Assembly: GCF_946480385.1 (NCBI RefSeq)
Contig: NZ_CAMLJP010000067.1
Coordinates: 1 to 35,108, forward strand
Reading direction: 5' to 3'
DNA from: an uncultured Azospirillum sp.
GTDB taxonomy: Bacteria; Pseudomonadota; Alphaproteobacteria; Azospirillales; Azospirillaceae
DNA: 35,108 nucleotides
Shown: positions 14,241-21,392 of the stretch, in pieces
Position numbering within the stretch: position 1 is the stretch's first letter
Layout: each line of letters opens with the position of its first letter
Made by a program: the position numbers and the translations under genes
Notes under the pieces: generated by a model
Seen by the model: the letters and a program-made list of their open reading frames with translations, nothing else
Databases searched by the model: none
What the model was told of the DNA's origin: nothing

Positions 14241-15782
14241 TCAGGAGACGGTCGGATGCTGTTCCAGGGTGAATTCGCCAGCCTGGAGCTTGCGGCGCAG
14301 GATCTTGCCGACCGGCGATTTCGGGATTTCGTCGAGGAAGACGTACTCGCGCGGGCGCTTGAAATTGGCGAGGCCGGAGGTGCGGCAATGGTCATCCAGA
14401 TCCCTGGCCTCGACGCCGCGGGCGCGCTTGACGAAGGCGACGACCCGCTGGCCCCAGCGCTCGTCGGGCAGGCCGGCGACCGCCACCTCCAGCACGCCGT
14501 CATGCAGCGACAGCACGCTTTCGATCTCGACCGGCGAGACGTTCTCGCCGCCGGTGATGATCATGTCGTCGACCCGGCCGGTGACGAACAGGTCGCCGTC
14601 GGCGTCGAGGAAGCCGATGTCGCCGGTGAAGTACCAGCCGGCATGCAGCGCCTTGGCGTCGGCGTCCGGCCGCTTCCAATAGCCTTCGAAGGATTCGTCG
14701 CCGGACAGGTCGGCGACGATCTGGCCCTCCTCCCCGGCCGCGGCGCACGCGTCAGGATCGAAGCTGCCGAGACGGACAATGCGGATGCGCTGGTTCAGCG
14801 CCGCCTTGCCGGCCGATCCCGGCTTGGCCGGGGCGTTCTGGTCGATGGTGAAGGTGTAGATCTCGGACGAGCCGTAATGGTTGACGAACAGCTCGGGCCG
14901 GAAGGCGGCGTCCAGCCGCTTCAGCAGGCCGTCGGTCATCGACGCCCCGGCGAAGCCCAGCTTGCGCACCGACGACACGTCGGTGCTCGCGAATTTCGGG
15001 TCGGCCAGCAGATCGTGGTAGAGCGTCGGCACCAGATAGAGGCAGCTCAGCCGTTCGGCCGCGATCAGGTCCAGCGCGCGTCCGGTGTCGAAGCGCGGCA
15101 GGCAGACGAAGCAGCCGTCGACCAGCGCCATCGCCAGCAGCGAGCGCACCCCCATCGTGTGGTAGAGCGGCATGACCCCCAGCGTCCGCTCGCCCCGGCG
15201 GTAGCAGTTCTGGGCGACATGGGCGATGGCGGAGGCGCGCTCGGTCCGGTGACGGCGCGGCACGCCCTTGGGCTTGCCGGTGGTGCCGGAGGTGTAGAGG
15301 AACAGCGAGACATGCTCCGCCGTTGCGCGGGGCTGCGCCGCAGCCGGTTCGCTGTCCAGCAGATCGGCGAAGCGGTGGTCGCCGGCATCGACCGGATCGC
15401 CGACCGCGATGCGGGGCAGCGCCCGCGCCGCGGCGGAGGTCCGGACGGCGTCGGCCGACACGTCCTGATAGAACAGGGTGCGCACCTCGGCATCGGGCAG
15501 GCAATAATCCAGTTCGTCCGGCTTCACCCGCCAGTTCAGCGGCACGACGGCGATGCCGGCGAGCTGGCAGGCCCAATGGATGGTCGCCATCTCGTGCGTG
15601 TTCTGCAGCGCGGTGGCGATGCGGTCGCCGGGATGCAGGCCGAGCCGGTCGAAGGCGCCGACCAGCCGGCGGATGCGCTCCAGCCATTGCGCGTAGGTCA
15701 GCCGCAGGTCGCCGTCGACGATGGCGACCGCGTCGGGGCTGCGTTCCGCGCTGGCCAGGATGCTGCGGCCGAGGTCAAACAT
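14241..15782 (-). CDS. hmfD: Acyl-CoA synthetase, probable 2-furoate-CoA ligase HmfD
   Basis: This is a 513-residue AMP-forming ligase of the ANL superfamily. The motifs are in order: the P-loop LFLYTSGTTGKPKGVP near residue 160, NHYGSSEIYTF near 300, YFTGDIGFLD near 385, GRVDDMIITGGENVSP near 400, and the catalytic C-terminal lysine K493 in SPVGKILRRKL. It would activate the acid with ATP to the acyl-AMP and then the CoA thioester in the cytoplasm. In the 2-furoate route that product is 2-furoyl-CoA. GGAGG lies 6 nt before the ATG, and the gene overlaps hmfC by 8 nt, so expression is coupled to the hydroxylase. Benzoate- or other aryl-CoA ligase activity is an alternative. The hmf call comes from the gene order. 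Confidence 0.75.
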   Translation of the reverse strand: MFDLGRSILASAERSPDAVAIVDGDLRLTYAQWLERIRRLVGAFDRLGLHPGDRIATALQNTHEMATIHWACQLAGIAVVPLNWRVKPDELDYCLPDAEVRTLFYQDVSADAVRTSAAARALPRIAVGDPVDAGDHRFADLLDSEPAAAQPRATAEHVSLFLYTSGTTGKPKGVPRRHRTERASAIAHVAQNCYRRGERTLGVMPLYHTMGVRSLLAMALVDGCFVCLPRFDTGRALDLIAAERLSCLYLVPTLYHDLLADPKFASTDVSSVRKLGFAGASMTDGLLKRLDAAFRPELFVNHYGSSEIYTFTIDQNAPAKPGSAGKAALNQRIRIVRLGSFDPDACAAAGEEGQIVADLSGDESFEGYWKRPDADAKALHAGWYFTGDIGFLDADGDLFVTGRVDDMIITGGENVSPVEIESVLSLHDGVLEVAVAGLPDERWGQRVVAFVKRARGVEARDLDDHCRTSGLANFKRPREYVFLDEIPKSPVGKILRRKLQAGEFTLEQHPTVS

Positions 15783-16305
15783 GGGCGACCTCCTTCACCG
15801 TCTGGCCCGTGACCTCCATCACGGCGCGGACGATGCCGGCATAGCCGGTGCAGCGGCAAAGATGGCCGCTCAGCATGTCGCGTAGCTCCTCTTCGGTGGG
15901 TTTGGGGTTGCGGTCCAGGTAATCGGTCAGCGACATCAGGATGCCGGCCGTGCAGAAGCCGCATTGCAGGGCGTGATGCCGGCGAAACGCCTCCTGAAGC
16001 GCCGTCATGCGACTCCCGTTGGATTGCGACAGCCCCTCGACCGTGTCGATGCGCCGGCCGTCGGCCTGCACCGCCAGCGTCAGGCAGGCGCGGACCGCCA
16101 CGCCGTCGATGCGGACGGTGCAGGCACCGCACACCCCATGTTCGCAGCCGACACGGGTGCCGTGGGCGCCCAGCTCGTGGCGCAGGAAATCGCTCAGCAG
16201 CAGGCGCGGATGGGCATGGCCGGTGCGCGGCGTGCCGTTCAGGACGATGGAGACGGCATGGCGCGTCTCGGCCCCAAGCGGCGATGTGGATTTCAGCGGC
16301 GGCAT
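15775..16305 (-). CDS. hmfC: Mo hydroxylase [2Fe-2S] subunit, probable 2-furoyl-CoA dehydrogenase HmfC
   Basis: This is a 176-residue iron-sulfur subunit of the xanthine dehydrogenase family. The plant-ferredoxin-type cluster has C54, C59 and C62 (in GCEHGVCGACTV) plus C74. The second, helical cluster has C115, C118, C150 and C152 (QCGFCTAG and HLCRCTGY). All eight ligands are present, so it should carry both clusters and pass electrons from the Mo site to FAD. The start has GAGGAAG 7 nt upstream and overlaps the hmfB stop by 13 nt. Small subunits of CO dehydrogenase, 4-hydroxybenzoyl-CoA reductase and furoyl-CoA dehydrogenase look alike, so the substrate assignment depends on the operon. Confidence 0.8.
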   Translation of the reverse strand: MPPLKSTSPLGAETRHAVSIVLNGTPRTGHAHPRLLLSDFLRHELGAHGTRVGCEHGVCGACTVRIDGVAVRACLTLAVQADGRRIDTVEGLSQSNGSRMTALQEAFRRHHALQCGFCTAGILMSLTDYLDRNPKPTEEELRDMLSGHLCRCTGYAGIVRAVMEVTGQTVKEVAHV

Positions 16306-17129
16306 GAGAGGGCTTCCTCAAGGACGGTGCGGCCGATCCGGCGGACGAGGTCGCGGCGGTAGCGCGCGGTGGCGTGCTGGTCATCGTCGCCGCCGAGATC
16401 CCAGGCGAAGGCGTTCAGCGCCTCGTCGAGGTCCGGCGGCAGCCCGCCGGCGGCGAGCGGCCAGGACCGCAACGTCGGCCGGTCGGCCACCCCGCCGACG
16501 GCGAGGCTGGCGCGCTCCCCATCCACCGTGGCGGCGCAGGCGGTGATGGCGAAGTCGCCGTGCCGCATCGACACCTCGCGGAAGGCATGGCCGCTGCCCC
16601 GTCGGGCCAGCGGAAAGCGGACGCATTCGACGATCTCGTCCGCCGCCTTCACCGTGGTCAGCGGCCCCAGGAAGAAATCAGCGGCGAGGACGGTGCGGCG
16701 GCGGCGCAGGTTGCGCAGCACCACCTCGCCGCCGGTGGCGACCAGACAGAGCGGCGTCTCGGCACTCGGGTCGGCATGGGCGACGGAGCCGCAGAGTGTG
16801 CCGCGGTTGCGGGTCTGGAAATGGCCGACCCACGGCAGGGCGGCGGCCAGCAGCGGCACCTCCCGCGCCAGGGTCGGACGGGCCAGCACCTCGGCCTGGG
16901 TGACGGTGGCGCCGACGGTCAGCCAGCCATTCTCGGCCCGCAGCGTGCGCAGTTCCTCCAGCCGGCCCAGATCGATCAGCAGGCGCGGCTGCACCAGCCG
17001 CATGTTCAGCATCGGCATCAAGGACTGGCCGCCGGCGATCACGCGGGCCTCGTCGCCCCCGGCCGCCAACGCCGCCAGCGCATCGGCGACCGTCGCCGGT
17101 CGCAAATAGTCGAAGGACGCCGGTTTCAT
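16293..17129 (-). CDS. hmfB: Mo hydroxylase FAD-binding subunit, probable 2-furoyl-CoA dehydrogenase HmfB
   Basis: This is a 278-residue medium subunit (CoxM/CutM type). It starts MKPASFDYLRPATVADALAA and has the FAD-binding motif AGGQSLMPMLNMRL (about residues 32-45) and the second motif RNRGTLCGSVAHADPSAE (about 107-125), which bind the FAD pyrophosphate. The start is the ATG at 17129, forming an ATGA overlap with the hmfA stop. The frame is open further upstream only because it runs through hmfA. It accepts electrons from HmfC and passes them to an unidentified external acceptor. Its length is normal for the family (about 280). Confidence 0.8.
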   Translation of the reverse strand: MKPASFDYLRPATVADALAALAAGGDEARVIAGGQSLMPMLNMRLVQPRLLIDLGRLEELRTLRAENGWLTVGATVTQAEVLARPTLAREVPLLAAALPWVGHFQTRNRGTLCGSVAHADPSAETPLCLVATGGEVVLRNLRRRRTVLAADFFLGPLTTVKAADEIVECVRFPLARRGSGHAFREVSMRHGDFAITACAATVDGERASLAVGGVADRPTLRSWPLAAGGLPPDLDEALNAFAWDLGGDDDQHATARYRRDLVRRIGRTVLEEALSCRR

Positions 17130-20100
17130 CGCTTGAGACCTAGAAGGCGCAGCAGGCGCGCCAGAAGTGACGGGAGTTCGGTCGGTGCAGCAGAGCCACC
17201 GGCGCGGGCGACCAGCTTCTCGAAGAATTGGCCGATCAGCAGGCGCGACGCGCTGTCGAGCATCCGGCCACCGACCGCGGCGACCTTGCCGCCCACCGAC
17301 GCGCTGTAGCGGTAGGTGACGCGCGTGCCGGTGGCGGTGCGCTCCAGCGTGACATGCCCGGTGCCGCTGCCCGATCCCAGCGCGCTGGTGCCGCTGCCGG
17401 TCAGGGTCAGTGCCTTGGGCGGGTCGAGGTCGGACAACGCCACCTCCGCCGTGTAGTGGCCGCGCACCGGGCCGATGCCGACCACCACCTCCGCCCGGTA
17501 GGCGTTGGGACCGACGAGGTCCAGCGCCTCGCAGCCGGGCAGCAGCGTCGCCAATTCCTTGGGATCGAGCAGGATGGCCCAGACCTGTTCCGGCGTCGCC
17601 GGCACCTCGCGGCTGCCCTCTCCGGTCAGGCCGCGGCCGCCCGGTGCGGCGATCGGCGGCGGACTTTCCCTGGAACCGGCTGCAGACGCCGGGCGTGGCG
17701 GTTCCGGCGGATGGATCAGCGCCGCCAGCTTGGCGGGGGTGATCGGCAGGGATGGCACCTCGTCCACGGAAACCGCCAATAGAGCATCGGCCACCGCGTT
17801 GGCGAGGCAGACCGGCGTGCTCATGCAATTCCCCTCCCCCACCCCCTTGGCGCCGAGCGGCGTCACCGGCGACGGGCTTTCACGGTGGAGGATGACGGGC
17901 ACCGGCACCTCGCAGGCGGTCGGCACCAGATAGTCGGCGAAGGTGCCGGACAGGAAGCGGCCGTCGTCGCCATAGGCATATTCCTCGTACAGCGCGGTGC
18001 CGACGGCGTGGGCGAAGCCGCCGAGGATCTGGCCTTCCACCAGCAGCGGGTTCAGCAGCCGGCCGGCATCGTGCATGGTGACGTAGCGGTCGATCCGCAC
18101 CGCGCCCGTCGTCCGGTCGATCTCCACGCCGCAGAAGTCGAAGATGAAGCCGTAGCAGGCCGAGCTGTTGATGTGGTCGGCGTCGGTCGGCGCCTTCAGC
18201 GGCTCGGGCGTCCAGAAGGCGGCCTCGCGCAGCGCCGCCTCCTGCCCGTCGGGCAGCGTTCCCGGCGCCCAGTGGCCGGCGGCGGCGACGCGGGAGAAGG
18301 ACAGGCTGTTGTCCGGGTTGGCGTCTGAGAAGACCTTGCCGCCGGCGAAGCGCACATCGTCGGCCCGGCAATTCAGCTGGCCGGCGACCAGCGCCGCCAT
18401 CCGGCCACGCAGCCGGGTCGCCGCCACCTGGGCCGCCCCCGCCACCGCCCCGGCGAAGCGGCTGGAATAGTTGCCCGACGCGATCGACCAGGCGTCCTTG
18501 CCGGTGTCGAGGTCAGTGTTGACGCGGATGTCCTCGACGCGCAGGCCGAAGACGTCGGCCACCACCTGGGCCAGCACGGTGCGGTGCCCCTGCCCCTGGG
18601 GGGCGGAGGCCACCGTCACCGACACGCCGCCGGTCGGATCGACGGCGACGCTGGCGGTCGCCTGCGCGCCGTTCTTCGGCCCGGCCTTGCGCCGTTCATC
18701 GGCGGTCAGCACGGTGGTGATGTAGCCCATGTTGGAGATCGACGGCTCCACCACGGCGGCATAGCCGATGCCGTAGATCCGCCCCTCCGCCCGCAACGCG
18801 TCACGCCGCGCCTTCAGCGCGTCGAGCGCTCCTTCGCGCACCGCCTGTTCCAGCGTCGCGCGGTAATCGCCACTGTCGAGCGTCCCGCCCGATGCGGTGC
18901 GGTAGGGCATGGCGTCGGCCGCCACCAGATTGCGCCGGATGACGTCGAGCGGGTCCAACCCCAGCTCCGCCGCCACGCGGTTCATCAGCCGCTCCAGCCC
19001 ATAATAGAGCTGCCCGCCGCCGAAGCCGCGGTTGAGGCCGGTCGGCGTCTTGTTGGTTACGACGATGCGGTTGGTCACCGCCAGATGGGGAATGTCGTAG
19101 GCGCCGGTCAGGTTGCCGTGATTGCGGTAGAGCGAGGCCGGCTCCGGCGCCCGCAGGTAGGCGCCGCAATCCTCGGTCTGCTCCATCCGCAGCGCCAGGA
19201 TGCGGCCGTCCGGCTCCACCGCCGCGTCGATGCGCATGCGCCGCGCGGTGGCGGAGGTGGCGGCCATCAGATGCTCCAGCCGGTCCTCCACCCACTTCAC
19301 CGGACGGCCGGCGACGCGGGCGCACAGCCCCATCAGCACGACATAGGGAAACACCGCCTGCTTGTTGCCGAAGCTGCCGCCGGAATGGGGCGGCGTCTTC
19401 AGCCGCAGCCGCGATCCCGGCACGTTCAGCGCGCGCGCCATCACCGGATGGACGGCGAAGGGACCGGAGAAGTTCGACAGCACTTCGTAGGCATCCTCGG
19501 CCGCGTCGTAATCGGCGAGGACGACGAAGCACTCCATCGGGGTGCAGGAATTGCGCGGATACTCGACCTCGACCGACACGGTGCGGGCGGCCTTGGTGAA
19601 AGCACCCTCGGGATCGCCGTAGCGGAAGCTGCGGCTGTTGACGAGGTTGGAGCCCACCGCCGGATGCAGCGGCTCCGATCCGTCCTCCAGCGCCTGAGTG
19701 ATCGACGTCACCGGCGGCAGCGGGCGGTAGCGCACCTCGATGCGGTCGAGCGCATCCTCGGCCAGATAGCGGCTGTCGGCCAGCACCACCGCCACCGGTT
19801 CGCCGACATGGCGCACGCGATCGATGGCGAGGCACCAATGCTCCATCGGCGCACGAACGCCGACCAGGAACGCGCTGGCATGGCGCTTGGCATCGGCCCC
19901 GGTCACCACGGCGGCGACGCCGGGCACCGCCAGGGCGGCGGCGATGTCGATGCCCAGCAGGTCCGCATGAGCGTGCGGCGAACGCAGGATGGCCGCATGC
20001 AGGGTGCCGGGCTTCACCGGCAGATCGTCGGCATAGCGGGCGACGCCAGTCAGCAGCGCCGCATCCTCGACCCGCGGCATCGCGCGGCCGACGAATGGCG

Positions 20101-20152
20101 CCGGACTTGCTTTGATTTCAACGGTCTGCGTGGCGGTCTGCGGGGCCGTCAT
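17126..20152 (-). CDS. hmfA: Mo hydroxylase large subunit fused to a CoxG/SRPBCC domain, probable 2-furoyl-CoA dehydrogenase HmfA
   Basis: This is a 1008-residue molybdopterin-binding subunit. An a/b-hammerhead domain (about 20-140, with RVEDAALLTGVARYADD) is followed by the Mo-binding domains (about 150-790) with PPHSGGSFGNKQAVFPY, NRGFGGGQLYYGLERL and, near residue 773, GAKGVGEGNC, whose Glu is the expected catalytic base. The CO dehydrogenase active-loop motif AYxCSFR is absent, so it is not form I CoxL. After a Pro-rich linker (about 815-848) comes a CoxG-like SRPBCC domain (about 849-985) with PATPEQVWAILLDPKELATL and LLPGCEAL. The expected reaction is hydroxylation of 2-furoyl-CoA at C5. 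ATG 20152 is preferred over ATG 20158 because GGAGG (20159-20163) is 6 nt from the former and directly adjacent to the latter. It heads the hmf run, downstream of an AraC regulator. Confidence 0.78.
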   Translation of the reverse strand: MTAPQTATQTVEIKASPAPFVGRAMPRVEDAALLTGVARYADDLPVKPGTLHAAILRSPHAHADLLGIDIAAALAVPGVAAVVTGADAKRHASAFLVGVRAPMEHWCLAIDRVRHVGEPVAVVLADSRYLAEDALDRIEVRYRPLPPVTSITQALEDGSEPLHPAVGSNLVNSRSFRYGDPEGAFTKAARTVSVEVEYPRNSCTPMECFVVLADYDAAEDAYEVLSNFSGPFAVHPVMARALNVPGSRLRLKTPPHSGGSFGNKQAVFPYVVLMGLCARVAGRPVKWVEDRLEHLMAATSATARRMRIDAAVEPDGRILALRMEQTEDCGAYLRAPEPASLYRNHGNLTGAYDIPHLAVTNRIVVTNKTPTGLNRGFGGGQLYYGLERLMNRVAAELGLDPLDVIRRNLVAADAMPYRTASGGTLDSGDYRATLEQAVREGALDALKARRDALRAEGRIYGIGYAAVVEPSISNMGYITTVLTADERRKAGPKNGAQATASVAVDPTGGVSVTVASAPQGQGHRTVLAQVVADVFGLRVEDIRVNTDLDTGKDAWSIASGNYSSRFAGAVAGAAQVAATRLRGRMAALVAGQLNCRADDVRFAGGKVFSDANPDNSLSFSRVAAAGHWAPGTLPDGQEAALREAAFWTPEPLKAPTDADHINSSACYGFIFDFCGVEIDRTTGAVRIDRYVTMHDAGRLLNPLLVEGQILGGFAHAVGTALYEEYAYGDDGRFLSGTFADYLVPTACEVPVPVILHRESPSPVTPLGAKGVGEGNCMSTPVCLANAVADALLAVSVDEVPSLPITPAKLAALIHPPEPPRPASAAGSRESPPPIAAPGGRGLTGEGSREVPATPEQVWAILLDPKELATLLPGCEALDLVGPNAYRAEVVVGIGPVRGHYTAEVALSDLDPPKALTLTGSGTSALGSGSGTGHVTLERTATGTRVTYRYSASVGGKVAAVGGRMLDSASRLLIGQFFEKLVARAGGSAAPTELPSLLARLLRLLGLKR

Positions 20153-20159
20153 CGTCATC

Positions 20160-20174
20160 CTCCGGTTACCGGAG
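20160..20174 (-). promoter_or_regulatory. 15-bp palindrome covering the hmfA ribosome binding site
   Basis: CTCCGGTTACCGGAG is a perfect palindrome around one central base (arms 7 bp). On the hmfA mRNA its 3' arm contains GGAG of the GGAGG ribosome binding site. It could be an operator, or a short RNA hairpin that limits translation initiation. Confidence 0.45.
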
Positions 20175-20201
20175 AAGACTAGACCGTTCGCCCAGCAAAG
20201 C

Positions 20202-20238
20202 TTTTACCGTGGAGTGTCGCGATTTACCCTAGCGTCTC
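20202..20238 (-). promoter_or_regulatory. Direct repeat with 20-bp period, putative AraC-type operator of the hmf operon
   Basis: Two copies (20203-20218 and 20223-20238) share TTTACC-N-T-N-G-N-GT-N-TC on the + strand, 12 identities in 16 positions, offset by exactly 20 bp. AraC-family activators typically bind two direct half-sites about two helical turns apart just upstream of the promoter. The site lies 51-86 bp before the hmfA start, in the only gap between the regulator gene and the operon. Confidence 0.5.
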
Positions 20239-20242
20239 ATTT

Positions 20243-21118
20243 TCATGCATGCCCGGCCTCGGGCGGCCCCCCGCCTGCCCGGTCGACCAGATTGACGACG
20301 CGGCGGTATTCGGTGGGCGTCACGCCCTGGTGGTTGCGGAAGAAGCGGCTGAAATGGCTGGGCGCCGAAAAGCCAAGCCGGCCGGACACTTCGGTTGCGC
20401 TCTCCAGCCCGGCGGCCATGGCGTCGATGGCCGCCTCCATCCGCAGCACGTTGAAATAGAGCGCCGGGGTGATCGCCATCGTCTGCTGGAACAGCCGGAA
20501 CATGTGGGCGCGCGACAGTCCGGCGGCGGCGGCGACCCGGCCGGCATCGAATTCCTCGCCCAGCGTCCCGCTCATGAAACGGATGGCCTTCCGGATGCGG
20601 AAATCGCCGGCCGCCGGGACGGCGTAGCGCGTGACGCCCAGCCTCCGCCATTCGGAAAAGCGGTCGATGATGGCGATCATCAGGTCGAACAGCGCCTCCT
20701 CCATCCGCTCGCCCGACGGGTCGTCATACAGCAGCTCCGCCGCCATGCGGTCGGCCAGCCGGCGGATGTGCGGCGTCAGCTCGCCACAGGAGTGCGCGAA
20801 GAAGCCGGGATTGCCGCTGGCGTTGAGTTCCCGCTGCATGGCGCCGAGCCAGCGCGGCTCGATGTACAGCGCCAGGATCACGGTGCGCGGAGCGCCCGGC
20901 TGATGGGCATAGGAATGGGCCTCCCAGCTGTTGACCAGCACCGCGGTGTCGTCGCGCAGCGGATAGAGCTGCTCCCCCACCGCGAAGCGGGTGTCGGCGC
21001 CGGACGCCTTGATGAGTACATGGCAATGGGGATGCGCGTGATGGATCAGCGCGTTGTCCATGTCCAGCAGGGCGACGCGGCCGAAGCTTCCCTGATGGAT
21101 GCGCATCGCTTTCGACAT
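20243..21118 (-). CDS. AraC-family transcriptional regulator, probable regulator of the hmf operon
   Basis: This is a 291-residue regulator. The N-terminal AraC-type cupin sensor (about residues 10-150) has ALIHHAHPHCHVLIKASG and AVLVNSWEAHSYAHQPGA. The C-terminal DNA-binding part (about 185-285) carries two helix-turn-helix units: DAGRVAAAAGLSRAHMFRL and ESATEVSGRLGFSAPSHFS, followed by the family ending FRNHQGVTPTEYRR. It lies immediately upstream of hmfA on the same strand, with a promoter-sized gap in between and a divergent amidohydrolase on its other side, so it could control both directions. The effector is unknown; furoate or furoyl-CoA would be logical. The start is the first Met; a second in-frame Met lies 12 nt in. 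Confidence 0.85.
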   Translation of the reverse strand: MSKAMRIHQGSFGRVALLDMDNALIHHAHPHCHVLIKASGADTRFAVGEQLYPLRDDTAVLVNSWEAHSYAHQPGAPRTVILALYIEPRWLGAMQRELNASGNPGFFAHSCGELTPHIRRLADRMAAELLYDDPSGERMEEALFDLMIAIIDRFSEWRRLGVTRYAVPAAGDFRIRKAIRFMSGTLGEEFDAGRVAAAAGLSRAHMFRLFQQTMAITPALYFNVLRMEAAIDAMAAGLESATEVSGRLGFSAPSHFSRFFRNHQGVTPTEYRRVVNLVDRAGGGPPEAGHA

Positions 21119-21172
21119 GGCGCCCTATCCCTTCCTCCCCGTCCGCAGCCACAGGCCGCCGGGATGAGTCTC

Positions 21173-21195
21173 ATTAGTTTGCTTCACAAGCTAAT
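21173..21195. promoter_or_regulatory. Interrupted inverted repeat in the divergent araC-amidohydrolase region
   Basis: ATTAGTTTG (21173-21181), 5-nt spacer, CAAGCTAAT (21187-21195): 9-bp arms with one mismatch, located 55-77 bp upstream of the AraC-type gene and AT-rich relative to the rest of the 274-bp gap. It is a plausible operator. A second, weaker repeat CGAAA-N7-TTTCG lies at 21316-21332, just before a TATAAG (21340-21345) upstream of the amidohydrolase. Confidence 0.35.
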
Positions 21196-21392
21196 CGTCG
21201 TCGGGCGCCTTTACCAGATCCCATTGGACAGGATCCGGCCGACGCATGGCTCCCGACGCGAATGGGAGCAGCCCTCCCCGACCCCCCATCACGAAAGGAC
21301 AGCGGGCGTCCCGGGCGAAATAGACCGTTTCGGTTCCGGTATAAGTTGGGCAGGATTGGAACAGGATTTTTCCCGAACAAGAGGACGGGCCG

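Noticed and set aside
16293..17828. Apparent 511-residue FAD subunit with an extended N-terminus
   Set aside because: The extension runs through hmfA in another frame; the family start MKPASFDYLRP coincides with an ATGA overlap at 17129.
17126..20152. Assignment of the Mo enzyme as form I CO dehydrogenase
   Set aside because: The AYxCSFR active-site loop is absent and a ligase and thioester hydrolase are in the operon, which points to an acyl-CoA substrate.
13403..20152. 4-hydroxybenzoyl-CoA reductase or another aryl-CoA pathway for the same gene set
   Set aside because: Not excluded, but 4-hydroxybenzoyl-CoA reductase large subunits are shorter (about 770 residues), its FAD subunit carries an extra cluster domain, and the five-gene order with a terminal crotonase hydrolase matches hmfABCDE better.
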